From positions 248,001 through 312,000 of the forward strand of contig NZ_FOLQ01000001.1 in assembly GCF_900112365.1 (NCBI RefSeq): DNA of 64,000 bases. The letters run 5' to 3'. Positions 27,909 through 36,670 of the stretch are shown piece by piece. Numbering within the stretch: the stretch's first letter is position 1; each line of letters opens with the position of its first letter. This stretch comes from Spirosoma endophyticum. Lineage in GTDB: Bacteria > Bacteroidota > Bacteroidia > Cytophagales > Spirosomataceae. A model generated the notes under the pieces. The model saw only the letters and a list, made by a program, of their open reading frames with translations, had not been told where the DNA came from and searched no databases. The position numbers were made by a program, and so were the translations under genes.

Positions 27909-29267
27909 TTATTTCTCGGGTATGTACCAGAAAGGAATAGTAACGATTTCCTCTCCCCTGGCAGTAGCGTCGGACTGGATACCAATCCGAAGCATGTTCT
28001 TGCCCGTTCTAAGATTAGTCGGTAATAAAATCGTTTGCCAACCGCGTTGCTGAGGAGCATCGCGCATCGTGAACAACAGGTCCGGTTTACGATACAACGA
28101 ATCATTTATTCGAATGTATATCAAGCGGTTGATCTGCCGACTTCTCCACATCGCAATCAGCCGGCGTTTTTCGGCTATGGGCAGTGAATCATTCCACACA
28201 GGCTCTGGGGCCAGCCTGGTCAGAAGTGTATCCAGGGCTTTGGGATACGCTATAAATAACCGAATGTACGGATCACGAATCACATCCTCCTGAATGGATG
28301 CCACCTCAATGTATTGGCCATCAGCCCGTTGATTATCATAAGCACTTGAATTAATATACAGGCTATCTACCCTGGCCGAATAGAGATGGCGTCGGTTTAC
28401 GCTTCCTGCCCGTCGATCTATGCGAGCAAAATCAGCGAAAAATTCGACGACAATCAACACCATGAAAACGCCCGTCATCAGGGCTATCGTTCTGAGGATT
28501 TTCCGATACGACAGATGGCTGTAGAACGTATTGAGAATAAAGGCAAAGGGTCTGTAGAGCCCCAAAAAAAATAGCTTACTCAGTTCGGTAAATCGATAGT
28601 GCAGGCTGACACCCCTCGGATGCGCTTTGACACTGGGCAAACTCAGCACAATACTGGCCAGTAGGTAGATGACCATCAGCACATAAGCGACTAGTTTAAC
28701 ACCCTGCCAGTATTGGGCAGGAATAAGCGGTCGCAGAAACGAGTAAACCAGTACGGTCAACAGGTAGGAAAAGGCAACGATAATTAAGATGAGAACAAAT
28801 AGAAAGGCTACCGCGAAAACCGTATTGCATCGTCGATCCAGCCGCATAATATAGGCATCCAGTGACCCTAATTTTGCCGCCATCCGGTCCTGGGCATATT
28901 TGGTGGAAAACGGTATCCGGTCGTAGTGAATGCCCGTCGGATAAACAGCTAATAAACCAACCAGGCCAACCCAAAAACCACGCATAACGAAATTCGTCAG
29001 GAAGGCGATGAACAGGACGTAGCAGATTGCCTTCATCATGCTATAGGCCATCGAAGGAAATAGCCCTTGCATACCCGCTGTTTGGGTCAACAGATTATAG
29101 CGGAAGTAATCAAATGCAGCATCGAGTAAATCGGGCAATTGCAGGACAGCAAATAAAGCAGCCCCCGAGATAACCAGTTCAAGATTCCAGCTCTGGGTAG
29201 TTAATTCACGTAGTTTTTCTTCCTGCTCGGGAAGCAGAGACTCATTTGGGGTAGGCGCTTGGGGCAC
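27909..29267 (-). CDS. Multi-pass membrane protein of unknown function
   Basis: 452 residues. About six to seven hydrophobic segments lie within residues 30-290 (LELVISGAALFAVLQLPDLLD, AICYVLFIAFLTNFVMRGFWVGLVGLLAVYP, VFAVAFLFVLILIIVAFSYLLTVLVYSFL, LVAYVLMVIYLLASIVLSL, IALMTGVFMVLIVVEFF). A soluble C-terminal domain of about 150 residues follows, probably periplasmic. No family is recognised. It is 13 bases downstream of the AcpH-like gene and likely in the same transcript. Confidence 0.75.
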   Translation of the reverse strand: MPQAPTPNESLLPEQEEKLRELTTQSWNLELVISGAALFAVLQLPDLLDAAFDYFRYNLLTQTAGMQGLFPSMAYSMMKAICYVLFIAFLTNFVMRGFWVGLVGLLAVYPTGIHYDRIPFSTKYAQDRMAAKLGSLDAYIMRLDRRCNTVFAVAFLFVLILIIVAFSYLLTVLVYSFLRPLIPAQYWQGVKLVAYVLMVIYLLASIVLSLPSVKAHPRGVSLHYRFTELSKLFFLGLYRPFAFILNTFYSHLSYRKILRTIALMTGVFMVLIVVEFFADFARIDRRAGSVNRRHLYSARVDSLYINSSAYDNQRADGQYIEVASIQEDVIRDPYIRLFIAYPKALDTLLTRLAPEPVWNDSLPIAEKRRLIAMWRSRQINRLIYIRINDSLYRKPDLLFTMRDAPQQRGWQTILLPTNLRTGKNMLRIGIQSDATARGEEIVTIPFWYIPEK

Positions 29268-29279
29268 AGGAGAAAAAAG

Positions 29280-29885
29280 TTATAGCAGCGTTAACAAATC
29301 AATACGTGTCTGATGACAATGTTCGACTAAAGCTGGCCAAAAATACGAAAAGTGTTTACTGATCTCATCGTAATACAGTTCCAAATCCTCAATAGCCGTA
29401 TCTAAACCTGATGGATACACGGTTCGGCGGGAAACGCCCTTCAGGGAACGGTCAATCCCATCCATAAACTGGTAATTCGTAAGCCAATCCTGCCGGATCA
29501 TGTAGTCAACCATTCGGGTGGCACCAATTGGCAATCGGGAAACGTTAGCCTGCAACGTCTGATAGAAGTACGAAACGAATTCAATTAGCGGTTCGCCCGT
29601 AATCTCCTGAAAGTTGACAGCCAGAAAGTGATCAAAAAATATGTCCACGGCTGGGCCTGCGTATTTATGACAGCGCGGATGCAACAGATCACGCACGGCC
29701 GCTACATCGGGGTGAGCATCCGTAAACGTATCGATGGCGCGGTGAAGCCGAACGCCCGCTACTTCGCCGGGCGTCAGATTATGACGCGGATTAGCGGGAT
29801 CGCCTTTAATGAAATCGCCGATAAAGTTACCGATGAGTAAGTCTGTATTTCGACCGGAGAGATAACCATGCGCCAGAATGTTCAT
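29280..29885 (-). CDS. ACP phosphodiesterase-like protein (AcpH / DUF479)
   Basis: 201 residues, full length for the family. MNILAHGYLSG, IGNFIGDFIKG, LHRAIDTFTDAHP and YAGPAVDIFFDHFLA give the His/Asp cluster of the HD-like phosphodiesterase AcpH, which removes phosphopantetheine from acyl carrier protein. Its start overlaps the dCMP deaminase stop by four bases (ATGA), so the two are translated together. Confidence 0.88.
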   Translation of the reverse strand: MNILAHGYLSGRNTDLLIGNFIGDFIKGDPANPRHNLTPGEVAGVRLHRAIDTFTDAHPDVAAVRDLLHPRCHKYAGPAVDIFFDHFLAVNFQEITGEPLIEFVSYFYQTLQANVSRLPIGATRMVDYMIRQDWLTNYQFMDGIDRSLKGVSRRTVYPSGLDTAIEDLELYYDEISKHFSYFWPALVEHCHQTRIDLLTLL

Positions 29886-30409
29886 GGCTTTTTGGCTGGA
29901 ATGGGCGGTTCAGCCAGTAAGGTAACACCCTCTCCCGCTACGTATCGTTCTACTGACACGCCAAATCGACGCAGAAAATCAACGCCTTCGTCGGAGCCAA
30001 TACCCTTATATTCAGCATAGGAATGTAGAAAAATCACTCTGGCGATTTTCATACTGTAAATAATTCGGGCGCAGGCAATGCAGGGCGATAGTGTTACGTA
30101 GATGGTTGATCCTTCTATTTCAGAGCCGTTTTTTGCTGCGTAGAGAATGGCGTTTTGCTCGGCGTGGAGAGCCAGTGAACACGAACCTTTTGAGTCGCGC
30201 GGACAGCCCACACCCGGAAATTCCACATCGCAGTTATGCGTTCCGGCGGGTGGACCGTTGTAACCAATGGAAATAATCCGGGTGTCTCGGGTAAGTACAG
30301 CACCGACCTGCGCCTTAATGCAGTGCGACCGTCTGGCCAGATTAACAGCCAGTTCCATAAAAATATCGTCGAAGCGGGGTTTAGCAGGCGAATCAGCAGT
30401 ACGTAACAT
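29882..30409 (-). CDS. Deoxycytidylate (dCMP) deaminase
   Basis: 175 residues from the ATG at 30409; a longer frame to 30493 adds 28 residues without similarity to the family. Zinc motifs of the cytidine/dCMP deaminase superfamily are present: LHAEQNAIL (HAE) and LSPCIACARIIYSM (PCxxC). GYNGPPAGTHNCD matches ComEB-type enzymes. It makes dUMP from dCMP for thymidylate synthesis. First gene of a likely three-gene run with the AcpH-like and membrane-protein genes. Confidence 0.93.
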   Translation of the reverse strand: MLRTADSPAKPRFDDIFMELAVNLARRSHCIKAQVGAVLTRDTRIISIGYNGPPAGTHNCDVEFPGVGCPRDSKGSCSLALHAEQNAILYAAKNGSEIEGSTIYVTLSPCIACARIIYSMKIARVIFLHSYAEYKGIGSDEGVDFLRRFGVSVERYVAGEGVTLLAEPPIPAKKP

Positions 30410-30526
30410 TTGGTAAAGATAAGCGTTGGTGCGCCAATTGACCGAATGTTTTGCCAGTAAACCCATGCACCCCAAATAAGATCTCGCCTGCATGAAAGGT
30501 TACTAACTTTTCGCTTTCTTTACGGT

Positions 30527-31549
30527 ATGTCTATACTCAAAGCAGCCATCATCGGCGGAGGGAACATTGCCGATAACAACCACATTCCCGCGCTCAAAGA
30601 ACTAGGTGATCAGGTCGAGGTTGTTGCCGTGTGTAGCCGCGACCTGACAAAAGCCCAGGCGCTGGCCGATAAACATGGCATTCCCAACGCTTTTTCTTAC
30701 ACGGGTGAGATGTATCAGCAATGTGCGCTCGATCTGGTGGTGATCTGCACGCCCAATCACCTGCATTATCCGCAAACAATTGAAGCACTGGAACATAACT
30801 GCCATGTATTCTGCGAAAAACCGCCCGCTTTGACCGCTCAGGATGCCCATGAAATGGCTGATCTGGCGGCTCAGAAAGGGTTGATTTTAGCGTATAATTT
30901 CCAGTTGCGGCAGTCGGCTGAATGGGAATTACTGATGCGCTGCAAAGCAGATGGACTGCTGGGCAATATCTATCATATAAAAGCTCATTTCCTGCGTCGG
31001 CGGGGGATTCCGGGTTGGGGGAATTTTACCAATAAGGACATGCAGGGCGGTGGTGCGCTCATGGATCTGGGCGTTCACGTACTCGACCTTGCCTTGTGTG
31101 CACTTGGCTACCCCACACCCGATCAGGTGCTGGGTAATACGTATGATTTTATCGGAAAAACCGGCGGTAAAGGCTTGATGGGTAACTGGAATCCGAAAAC
31201 TTTTGAAGTGGAGGACGCTGCGATGGCCTACCTTTCGTTTCCCAGCAAAGTGTCTATTATGCTATCGGCGTCGTTTGCGCTGAACACACAAACTGACAAA
31301 GATCGTAACCTGGAAATCTTCGGGAGTAAAGGGGGCGTCAAGCTATTTCCGTTCACGATGTACACCGAAATAGCGGGCGAACTGGCTGATATTCAGTTTC
31401 CTTATCTGGAAGAAGTTGATATGCAGTTAAAAAATACAAAAGCTTTCCTAGATGCCTGCCAGGGAAAACCGTCGACCGTTTGCACCGCTAAACAGGGAGC
31501 AACTTTACAGGCAATCGTGGAGCGAATTTATGCATCGGCAGAAAGCTAA
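30527..31549 (+). CDS. Gfo/Idh/MocA-family oxidoreductase
   Basis: 340 residues. The N-terminal NAD(P)-binding fold begins KAAIIGGGNIADNNHIPAL. The family lysine motif is CEKPPALT (EKP, about residue 97). The C-terminal beta-sheet domain includes GGGALMDLGVHVLDLAL, with the usual catalytic histidine after GxxxDxG. Such enzymes oxidise or reduce sugars, inositols or related ring alcohols; the substrate cannot be named. It stands alone, followed at once by a palindromic repeat. Confidence 0.9.
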   Translation: MSILKAAIIGGGNIADNNHIPALKELGDQVEVVAVCSRDLTKAQALADKHGIPNAFSYTGEMYQQCALDLVVICTPNHLHYPQTIEALEHNCHVFCEKPPALTAQDAHEMADLAAQKGLILAYNFQLRQSAEWELLMRCKADGLLGNIYHIKAHFLRRRGIPGWGNFTNKDMQGGGALMDLGVHVLDLALCALGYPTPDQVLGNTYDFIGKTGGKGLMGNWNPKTFEVEDAAMAYLSFPSKVSIMLSASFALNTQTDKDRNLEIFGSKGGVKLFPFTMYTEIAGELADIQFPYLEEVDMQLKNTKAFLDACQGKPSTVCTAKQGATLQAIVERIYASAES

Positions 31550-31594
31550 TTTTTCGACAGGATTACATTACTGACAAACAATCCTGTCGAAAAA
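31550..31594. repeat. Inverted repeat of the CGACAGGATT family, copy 2
   Basis: TTTTTCGACAGGATT (31550-31564) and its exact inverse (31580-31594) around a 15-base loop. It directly follows the oxidoreductase stop codon and ends in an A-run on one strand and a T-run on the other, so it can serve as a terminator. The core is the same as at 15860-15938. Confidence 0.75.
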
Positions 31595-31617
31595 ATTTCA
31601 ATAAAACACATCCCTTC

Positions 31618-32532
31618 ATGCTAGATATAGTCATTGATGCCCGACCCGCTTCATTAGGCAATGGATTTAATGTCCGGCGTATTCTGCCCTACCGGCTCCG
31701 ACGAATGCTCGGGCCGTTTATTTTTATGGATCATGGTGGTCCGGTGTCGCTCGTGCCCAATCAGATTTCGAGTATGGACGTACTGCCCCATCCGCACATT
31801 GGTCTTTCGACCGTGAGTTATTTATTCGATGGACAAGTCACGCACCGGGATACCCTGGGCGTACAGCAGATTATCCGACCCGGTGAAGTAAACTGGATGA
31901 CGGCTGGTAGCGGTATTGCCCATTCTGAACGGTTTGAAGATCCAGCCATGTTGGCAGGCGGCACACTGGAAATGATTCAGACCTGGGTAGCTCTGCCCGA
32001 AGCCGACGAAGAAGATGCGCCCTCGTTCGACAACTACCAGCCTGATAAACTTCCCATTTTTACGGACAAGGGCATTTGGATGCGACTCATTGCCGGTAAT
32101 GCCTTTGGATTACGTAATGATGTTAAAACACATTCTCCGTTGTTTTATGCCCATGTCGTCTTACAACCGGGCACCCGATTCGGCCTGCCCCTGGGTTATC
32201 CGGAACGGGGCACCTATGTAGCGAAAGGAACAGTGGAAGTAAATGGAAATCGCTATGGAGCCGGTCAGTTGCTCGTCTTCACGCCCGGTATTGACCCTGT
32301 CATGACAGCTATCGAAACCACGACACTCATGCTGCTTGGCGGGGAAGCGCTGGGTGAGCGATATATCTGGTGGAACTTCGTTTCGTCCCGACGGGAACGT
32401 ATCGAGCAGGCCAAAGCGGACTGGCTGGCAGGCCGTATCGCATTGCCTCCCAACGACAATCTGGAGTTTGTCCCCTTACCCAAGGAGAACTCAAGACCCG
32501 CCGGAACACCACCACCCCAACCGCTTTCTTAA
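31618..32532 (+). CDS. Pirin-family bicupin protein
   Basis: 304 residues, pirin length. The first cupin carries FIFMDHGGPV and LPHPHIGLSTVSYLFDG with the HxH metal ligands, then WMTAGSGIAHSERFE with the third His and the Glu. The second cupin (about 180-290) lacks those residues, as usual. Bacterial pirins range from quercetin dioxygenases to redox-sensing regulators; the role here is not evident. It lies between a palindromic repeat and the aldo/keto reductase gene. Confidence 0.92.
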   Translation: MLDIVIDARPASLGNGFNVRRILPYRLRRMLGPFIFMDHGGPVSLVPNQISSMDVLPHPHIGLSTVSYLFDGQVTHRDTLGVQQIIRPGEVNWMTAGSGIAHSERFEDPAMLAGGTLEMIQTWVALPEADEEDAPSFDNYQPDKLPIFTDKGIWMRLIAGNAFGLRNDVKTHSPLFYAHVVLQPGTRFGLPLGYPERGTYVAKGTVEVNGNRYGAGQLLVFTPGIDPVMTAIETTTLMLLGGEALGERYIWWNFVSSRRERIEQAKADWLAGRIALPPNDNLEFVPLPKENSRPAGTPPPQPLS

Positions 32533-32617
32533 GTGAGGTGAATTGGCGGCAGCAGAACTTTGCAACCGGATTTTTTGTCAGAACTGCTGACTGTTACACG
32601 CTAAAATAAAACGAATC

Positions 32618-33637
32618 ATGACGTATAAGTATGTTGGAAACACAGGCCTGATGGTGTCGGAGCTGTGTTTTGGTGCGATGACTTTCGGTGGTCAAAACGC
32701 CGGTATATGGGAGCAAATAGGAAAGCTGCAACAGCAGGAGGTAAATGAGCTCATAAAAGCGGCTACAGAGGCCGGTATCAATTTTTTCGACACGGCAAAT
32801 GTGTATTCCCGTGGCCAGTCTGAACAGTTATTGGGGCAATCCCTGAAAGACCTGAACATACCGAGGGATCAGGTCGTGATTGCTACCAAAGTACTGGGCC
32901 GCATGGACGACTACCCCAACAGCCTGGGCCTATCCCGCTATCACGTTTTTAACTCGGTCGATGCGAGTTTGAAACGCCTGCAACTGGACTATATCGATAT
33001 TTTGTATGTGCACGGGGTTGACCCTAAAACGTCGCTGGAAGAAATTGTTCATACCCTGAACGACATCGTCGACACGGGCAAAGTGCGTTACGTCGCTATC
33101 TGTAACTGGCCCGCCTGGATGGTGGCGAAAGCTCAGGCGATTGCGCACTACAGCGGCTGGCATAAGTTCATCGGCTTGCAATATTATTATTCGGCGGTTA
33201 GTCGGGATATTGAGCACGAACTGGTGCCGATGGCAGCCGACCACAATCTGGCCATATTTCCCTGGAGCCCATTGGCGGGCGGCTTCCTGACCGGCAAATT
33301 CACCCGGGAACAATCCAGTGCGGGTTCACGCAGAGATAGCTTCGATTTTCCGCCCATCAACAAAGAAAAAGCCTACGACCTGGTAGATGTCATGACGGAA
33401 ATTGGCAAGTCGTATGAGGCTTCCGTGGCACAGGTAGCCCTGGCCTGGGTACGGCAGCAACCCGGTGTCACCAGCACGATCATAGGCGCCAAGTCTGTAG
33501 AGCAGTTGAACGACAATATCAAATCCACGGCCTTTTCGTTGTCCGAGGACGATCTGAAGAAAATCGACGAAGTAAGTCCGCTGCCCCTGCAATATCCCGG
33601 CTGGATGGTGAAGCAGCAAAGCGGCTATCGGAGTTAA
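32618..33637 (+). CDS. Aldo/keto reductase
   Basis: 339 residues. The full tetrad of the family is visible: Asp in FFDTANVYSRG with the Tyr four residues on, Lys in VVIATKVLG, and His in ILYVHGVD. The C-terminal cofactor-binding part (TSTIIGAKSVEQLNDNI) fits the AKR11-13-like group. NADPH-dependent reduction of an aldehyde or sugar ketone is expected; no specific substrate is indicated. Convergent with the ABC1 kinase gene, with a strong hairpin between. Confidence 0.92.
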   Translation: MTYKYVGNTGLMVSELCFGAMTFGGQNAGIWEQIGKLQQQEVNELIKAATEAGINFFDTANVYSRGQSEQLLGQSLKDLNIPRDQVVIATKVLGRMDDYPNSLGLSRYHVFNSVDASLKRLQLDYIDILYVHGVDPKTSLEEIVHTLNDIVDTGKVRYVAICNWPAWMVAKAQAIAHYSGWHKFIGLQYYYSAVSRDIEHELVPMAADHNLAIFPWSPLAGGFLTGKFTREQSSAGSRRDSFDFPPINKEKAYDLVDVMTEIGKSYEASVAQVALAWVRQQPGVTSTIIGAKSVEQLNDNIKSTAFSLSEDDLKKIDEVSPLPLQYPGWMVKQQSGYRS

Positions 33638-33670
33638 TAGAATGTGAAGCTGGAATATAGATGAAGTACT

Positions 33671-33730
33671 ACGTATAAGAAAAGGCCCAGACACAGTTGG
33701 ACAGACTGATCTGGGCCTTTTCTTATACGT
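33671..33730. terminator. Bidirectional terminator between aldo/keto reductase and ABC1 kinase
   Basis: A 21-bp perfect stem (ACGTATAAGAAAAGGCCCAG..., 33671-33691 with 33710-33730) around an 18-base loop; the inner GC block GGCCCAGA/TCTGGGCC is followed by TTTTCTTAT on each strand. Confidence 0.85.
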
Positions 33731-33741
33731 ATCAGGTTTGC

Positions 33742-35067
33742 TTAAGCAACCAGTTTTTTCGACCTCAACCATTCGGGCTTGGTCGTTACAATCTTAGCTT
33801 TCAGCTCATTCAACATGGCATAGAGACCGTAGTACGTACGATTGACGTACAAACCATCCTGCGAGCCCCGCGCTACCTTCGAGTTCTTCAATTCCTGTAC
33901 GTTGGCTAGTCCTTCGGCAAACGCATAGACCTTTTTGAAGTACCGATCGTCGCCAAAATCGAATTCGTCAACGGCAAACGGTTCAGCCAGCATCAAGGTC
34001 ATTTCCTTGAAAAGATCGGAGAAAAACTGTCGATCTTTTAGCGAATCATCAGGTGTCAGGAATTCCAGATTATTGAAAATTTCTTCCGTCAACTCAGCAT
34101 CTTCGAGCGTATCGGGGTTGACGAGCCGAAAGTAATTATCGTAATAAAAATCAGGAATGACTTTCACACAACCGAAATCAATCACACCCATTGTGCCGTT
34201 GGCCCGCATCAGGAAATTACCTGGATGAGGATCGGCGTGTACCTGACGTAGCGTATGAATCTGGAAGTCATAGAAATCCCACAACGCCTGTCCGATCTGA
34301 TCGCGAACGGCCTGCGACGGATTCATTCGCATGAATTCCTTCAGATGTAGCCCGTCGAGCCAATCCATTGTCAGGATGCGTTTGGATGACAGTTCAGAGT
34401 AATATTTTGGGAATACCAACCCCGGAATATGGGCGCAGGCTTCCGATATTTCAATCGACCGCTTGAGTTCGAGATCGTAGTCGGTCTCTTCCAGCAACTT
34501 CGATTCCACTTCGCCCATGTACCGGTCAATATCCCGTTCGTTAAGGTTGAGCAGCCGTACGGCCAATGGTTTAGCAATCCTCAAATCCGACGTAACGGCA
34601 TCGGCCACACCAGGATACTGCACCTTGACGGCCAGTTTTTTACCATCTTTCCAGGCTACGTGCACCTGCCCAATGCTGGCAGCATTAACGGCATCGATGT
34701 CAAACTTATCGAACAGTTGCGATGGCGATTTACCGAAGTATGTTTTAAACGTTTTAACCACCAGCGGCCCCGATAACGGTGGAGCTGAATACTGCGCCAT
34801 CGTAAACTTATCGGAGTAAGCGACGGGCAAAAGACCCCGGTCCATACTCAGCATCTGCGCCATTTTCAGGGCCGAGCCTTTGAGTTCGCTCAACGCATCA
34901 TAAATATCAGCCGCATTGTCTTTGTGCAGTTCGTCTTTCGACAAGCTGGGGTCCATCAGTTTTTTACTGTAATGCTTAATGTAATTACCACCAACCTTAA
35001 CCCCAGCCTTCATGAACTGGCTGGCACGCGCAACTTTACTCGTTGGAACGGATGTCTGGATTTTCAT
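33742..35067 (-). CDS. ABC1/UbiB-family atypical kinase
   Basis: 441 residues from the ATG at 35067 (MKIQTSVPTSKVARASQFMKAG). An earlier in-frame ATG at 35124 would add 19 residues partly encoded by a heptamer array, so it is less likely. The family KxGQ-like motif appears as LKGSALKMAQMLSMD. The ATP-site lysine is in KKLAVKVQYPG, and the catalytic loop and metal site are VHADPHPGNFLM and GVIDFGCVKV. UbiB/ABC1 proteins support quinone and lipid homeostasis. The TetR gene upstream is on the same strand, 70 bases away, a pairing often seen. Confidence 0.92.
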   Translation of the reverse strand: MKIQTSVPTSKVARASQFMKAGVKVGGNYIKHYSKKLMDPSLSKDELHKDNAADIYDALSELKGSALKMAQMLSMDRGLLPVAYSDKFTMAQYSAPPLSGPLVVKTFKTYFGKSPSQLFDKFDIDAVNAASIGQVHVAWKDGKKLAVKVQYPGVADAVTSDLRIAKPLAVRLLNLNERDIDRYMGEVESKLLEETDYDLELKRSIEISEACAHIPGLVFPKYYSELSSKRILTMDWLDGLHLKEFMRMNPSQAVRDQIGQALWDFYDFQIHTLRQVHADPHPGNFLMRANGTMGVIDFGCVKVIPDFYYDNYFRLVNPDTLEDAELTEEIFNNLEFLTPDDSLKDRQFFSDLFKEMTLMLAEPFAVDEFDFGDDRYFKKVYAFAEGLANVQELKNSKVARGSQDGLYVNRTYYGLYAMLNELKAKIVTTKPEWLRSKKLVA

Positions 35068-35076
35068 AGGAAGAAG

Positions 35077-35137
35077 CATGGGGCAGGGAGCAGGGAGCGT
35101 GGGAACAACTCCCCTGCTCCGCACCCCGTGCTCTCTG
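35077..35137. repeat. GC-rich heptamer array, two opposed halves
   Basis: Plus strand 35077-35104: CATGGGG, CAGGGAG, CAGGGAG, CGTGGGA. After ACAACT the units recur inverted through 35137 (read on the minus strand: CAGAGAG, CACGGGG, TGCGGAG, CAGGGG). It fills the gap between the TetR and ABC1 kinase genes and could form a stable hairpin in their shared transcript. The same CATGGGG unit occurs inside the TetR gene at 35450-35477. Confidence 0.7.
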
Positions 35138-35788
35138 CTATTTATTTTGATACATAAATTTGGCGAAGTCGAACAACGTATCTAAAGGCGATCGGCCAAT
35201 GAGATCAAACGCGGTATTGACTGATTTTTCAATGGCTGAGTCGGTTTTTTCGAAGTTCTTACTTACGTCACGTACCCAGAAATCAAGCAGGTAAAGTGTC
35301 TGTGACCAAAGCGCATTCGGGTAGCGGTCCGTCACAAACGGACGTGGTTCAACTTCCTTGCTTTCCCGGCCTTCGGCCAGCAAGTCACGGGCGTAATCGA
35401 AAAACGCTTCCTTGAATAAAGTTAAAACAGGCGTTTGTGGTTTCATGCGCCCCATGCCCCGCGCCCCATGCCCCATGCGTCCATAGCTGTAGACGACAAA
35501 GCTGCGTTGAGATTTGAGCAATTCAATCCAGGTATAATAAAACGCCAGTAATTTCTCCCGTACGGAATATCCCTGGTATGTTTCGTCGGCGTCTACCGTG
35601 GTTTTGGCATCGGTAAAAAACGTGAGCCAGATATCGGCTTCAATTGCGTCGAAGGATGTGTACTGAGTATAAAAGTCAGCTTCGGCGATTTTCAGTTTTT
35701 TGGCAAACTGAAAGACTGAGGTGGGTTGTTTCCCGTTTTCTAATACGTACTCGGTGTACGCCTTGCGGATTTTTTCTAGCATTTCCAT
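35138..35788 (-). CDS. TetR-like regulator containing a heptamer-encoded insert
   Basis: 216 residues from the ATG at 35788. The N-terminal part (RKAYTEYVLENGKQPTSVFQFAKKLKIAEADFYTQYTSFDAIEADI) is a TetR helix-turn-helix, though divergent; the rest is helical. Near residue 105 the protein reads YGRMGHGARGMGRM, encoded by at least four copies of the 7-base unit CCCCATG/CCCCGCG (35450-35477). This glycine-arginine stretch looks like a repeat inserted into a loop. It probably regulates itself and the ABC1 kinase gene. Confidence 0.8.
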   Translation of the reverse strand: MEMLEKIRKAYTEYVLENGKQPTSVFQFAKKLKIAEADFYTQYTSFDAIEADIWLTFFTDAKTTVDADETYQGYSVREKLLAFYYTWIELLKSQRSFVVYSYGRMGHGARGMGRMKPQTPVLTLFKEAFFDYARDLLAEGRESKEVEPRPFVTDRYPNALWSQTLYLLDFWVRDVSKNFEKTDSAIEKSVNTAFDLIGRSPLDTLFDFAKFMYQNK

Positions 35789-35927
35789 ACACAAAGAGAA
35801 CGGTAGGTTTAGGGAAAAAGTTTAAGGCTTCTACGCATCTGAAAGCCCAATAACTTCCCTTATTTTTGTCCTGCTATTTATACTCAGTTGCACGAAACAA
35901 GCTCTAAACTAATTGGTTGAAGCCATC

Positions 35928-36509
35928 ATGAAAAAAACAAATGTGTGGTTGTATTACCTAAGCCTGATTGCAGGTCTTTCCATAAGCGTTCAGAGTTTCG
36001 GTCAGTATGGCGGATATGGCGGGGGCTATGGGGGCGGATACGGCGGTCGCATGGGGGGAATGGGAGGCAATAGAATGGGAGGTGGTATTCCGAACACCAC
36101 TCCATCCCGTCCTTCGATCCCGAACATTGCGGGCGATATAGCCAATAAGGAAACTAAATGGCTGAAAGAAAACCTGGATCTGGATAAAGATCAGGCGAAA
36201 GCCGTTAAAAACCTCAATAATGAGTACGCCAGTCAGCAGCAGGACGCCATCAAAGACATCGTCGGACCCAGCGGAAAACCAGGACCCGATACGCGTAAGC
36301 AGATTCAGGATATGATGCTGATGCTCAACGAAGAAAAGGAGGACAGGCTCAAAACCATTCTGACACCCGAACAATGGAGAACGTATCAATCGAAGAAAGA
36401 TGAGATGCAAAAGGCAGTCGGTGGTTTCCGGCCACCAGCGCCGAAAAAAGACTCGCTAAATATGCCGAAGAAAGATTCATTAAGCAGTAATAAGGTCGGG
36501 TCAAATTAG
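35928..36509 (+). CDS. Exported Gly-rich protein with Spy/CpxP-like helices
   Basis: 193 residues from ATG 35928. Signal peptide (MKKTNVWLYYLSLIAGLSIS...FGQ), then a Gly/Tyr/Met-rich tract (GGYGGGYGGGYGG) of about 40 residues, then a helical region with ENLDLDKDQAKAVKNLNNEYASQQ and LKTILTPEQWRTYQSKKDEM. The LTPEQ motif and helical hairpin recall Spy/CpxP (LTxxQ) periplasmic proteins. A Lys/Asp-rich tail (KKDSLNMPKKDSL) ends it. Function unknown; periplasmic. Confidence 0.78.
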   Translation: MKKTNVWLYYLSLIAGLSISVQSFGQYGGYGGGYGGGYGGRMGGMGGNRMGGGIPNTTPSRPSIPNIAGDIANKETKWLKENLDLDKDQAKAVKNLNNEYASQQQDAIKDIVGPSGKPGPDTRKQIQDMMLMLNEEKEDRLKTILTPEQWRTYQSKKDEMQKAVGGFRPPAPKKDSLNMPKKDSLSSNKVGSN

Positions 36510-36670
36510 ATCAACTCTGTAGTCTTTTCCGGGCCAAAGCAACGTATTGTTTGGACGTACGCTAATTTTCATGGGGTGAGTAAGTCTAATTTTCGATTTA
36601 CTACGTACATCTGGCATTAGTTGCCAGCAACACGAAAACAACAGCACTTACCAACCAATACGCCTTGCTT

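Noticed and set aside
35068..35124. Longer ABC1 kinase start at 35124
   Set aside because: The extra residues are encoded by the heptamer array; the ATG at 35067 gives the usual N terminus.
35077..35137. CRISPR array
   Set aside because: Units are 7 bases long without spacers, and no cas genes are present.
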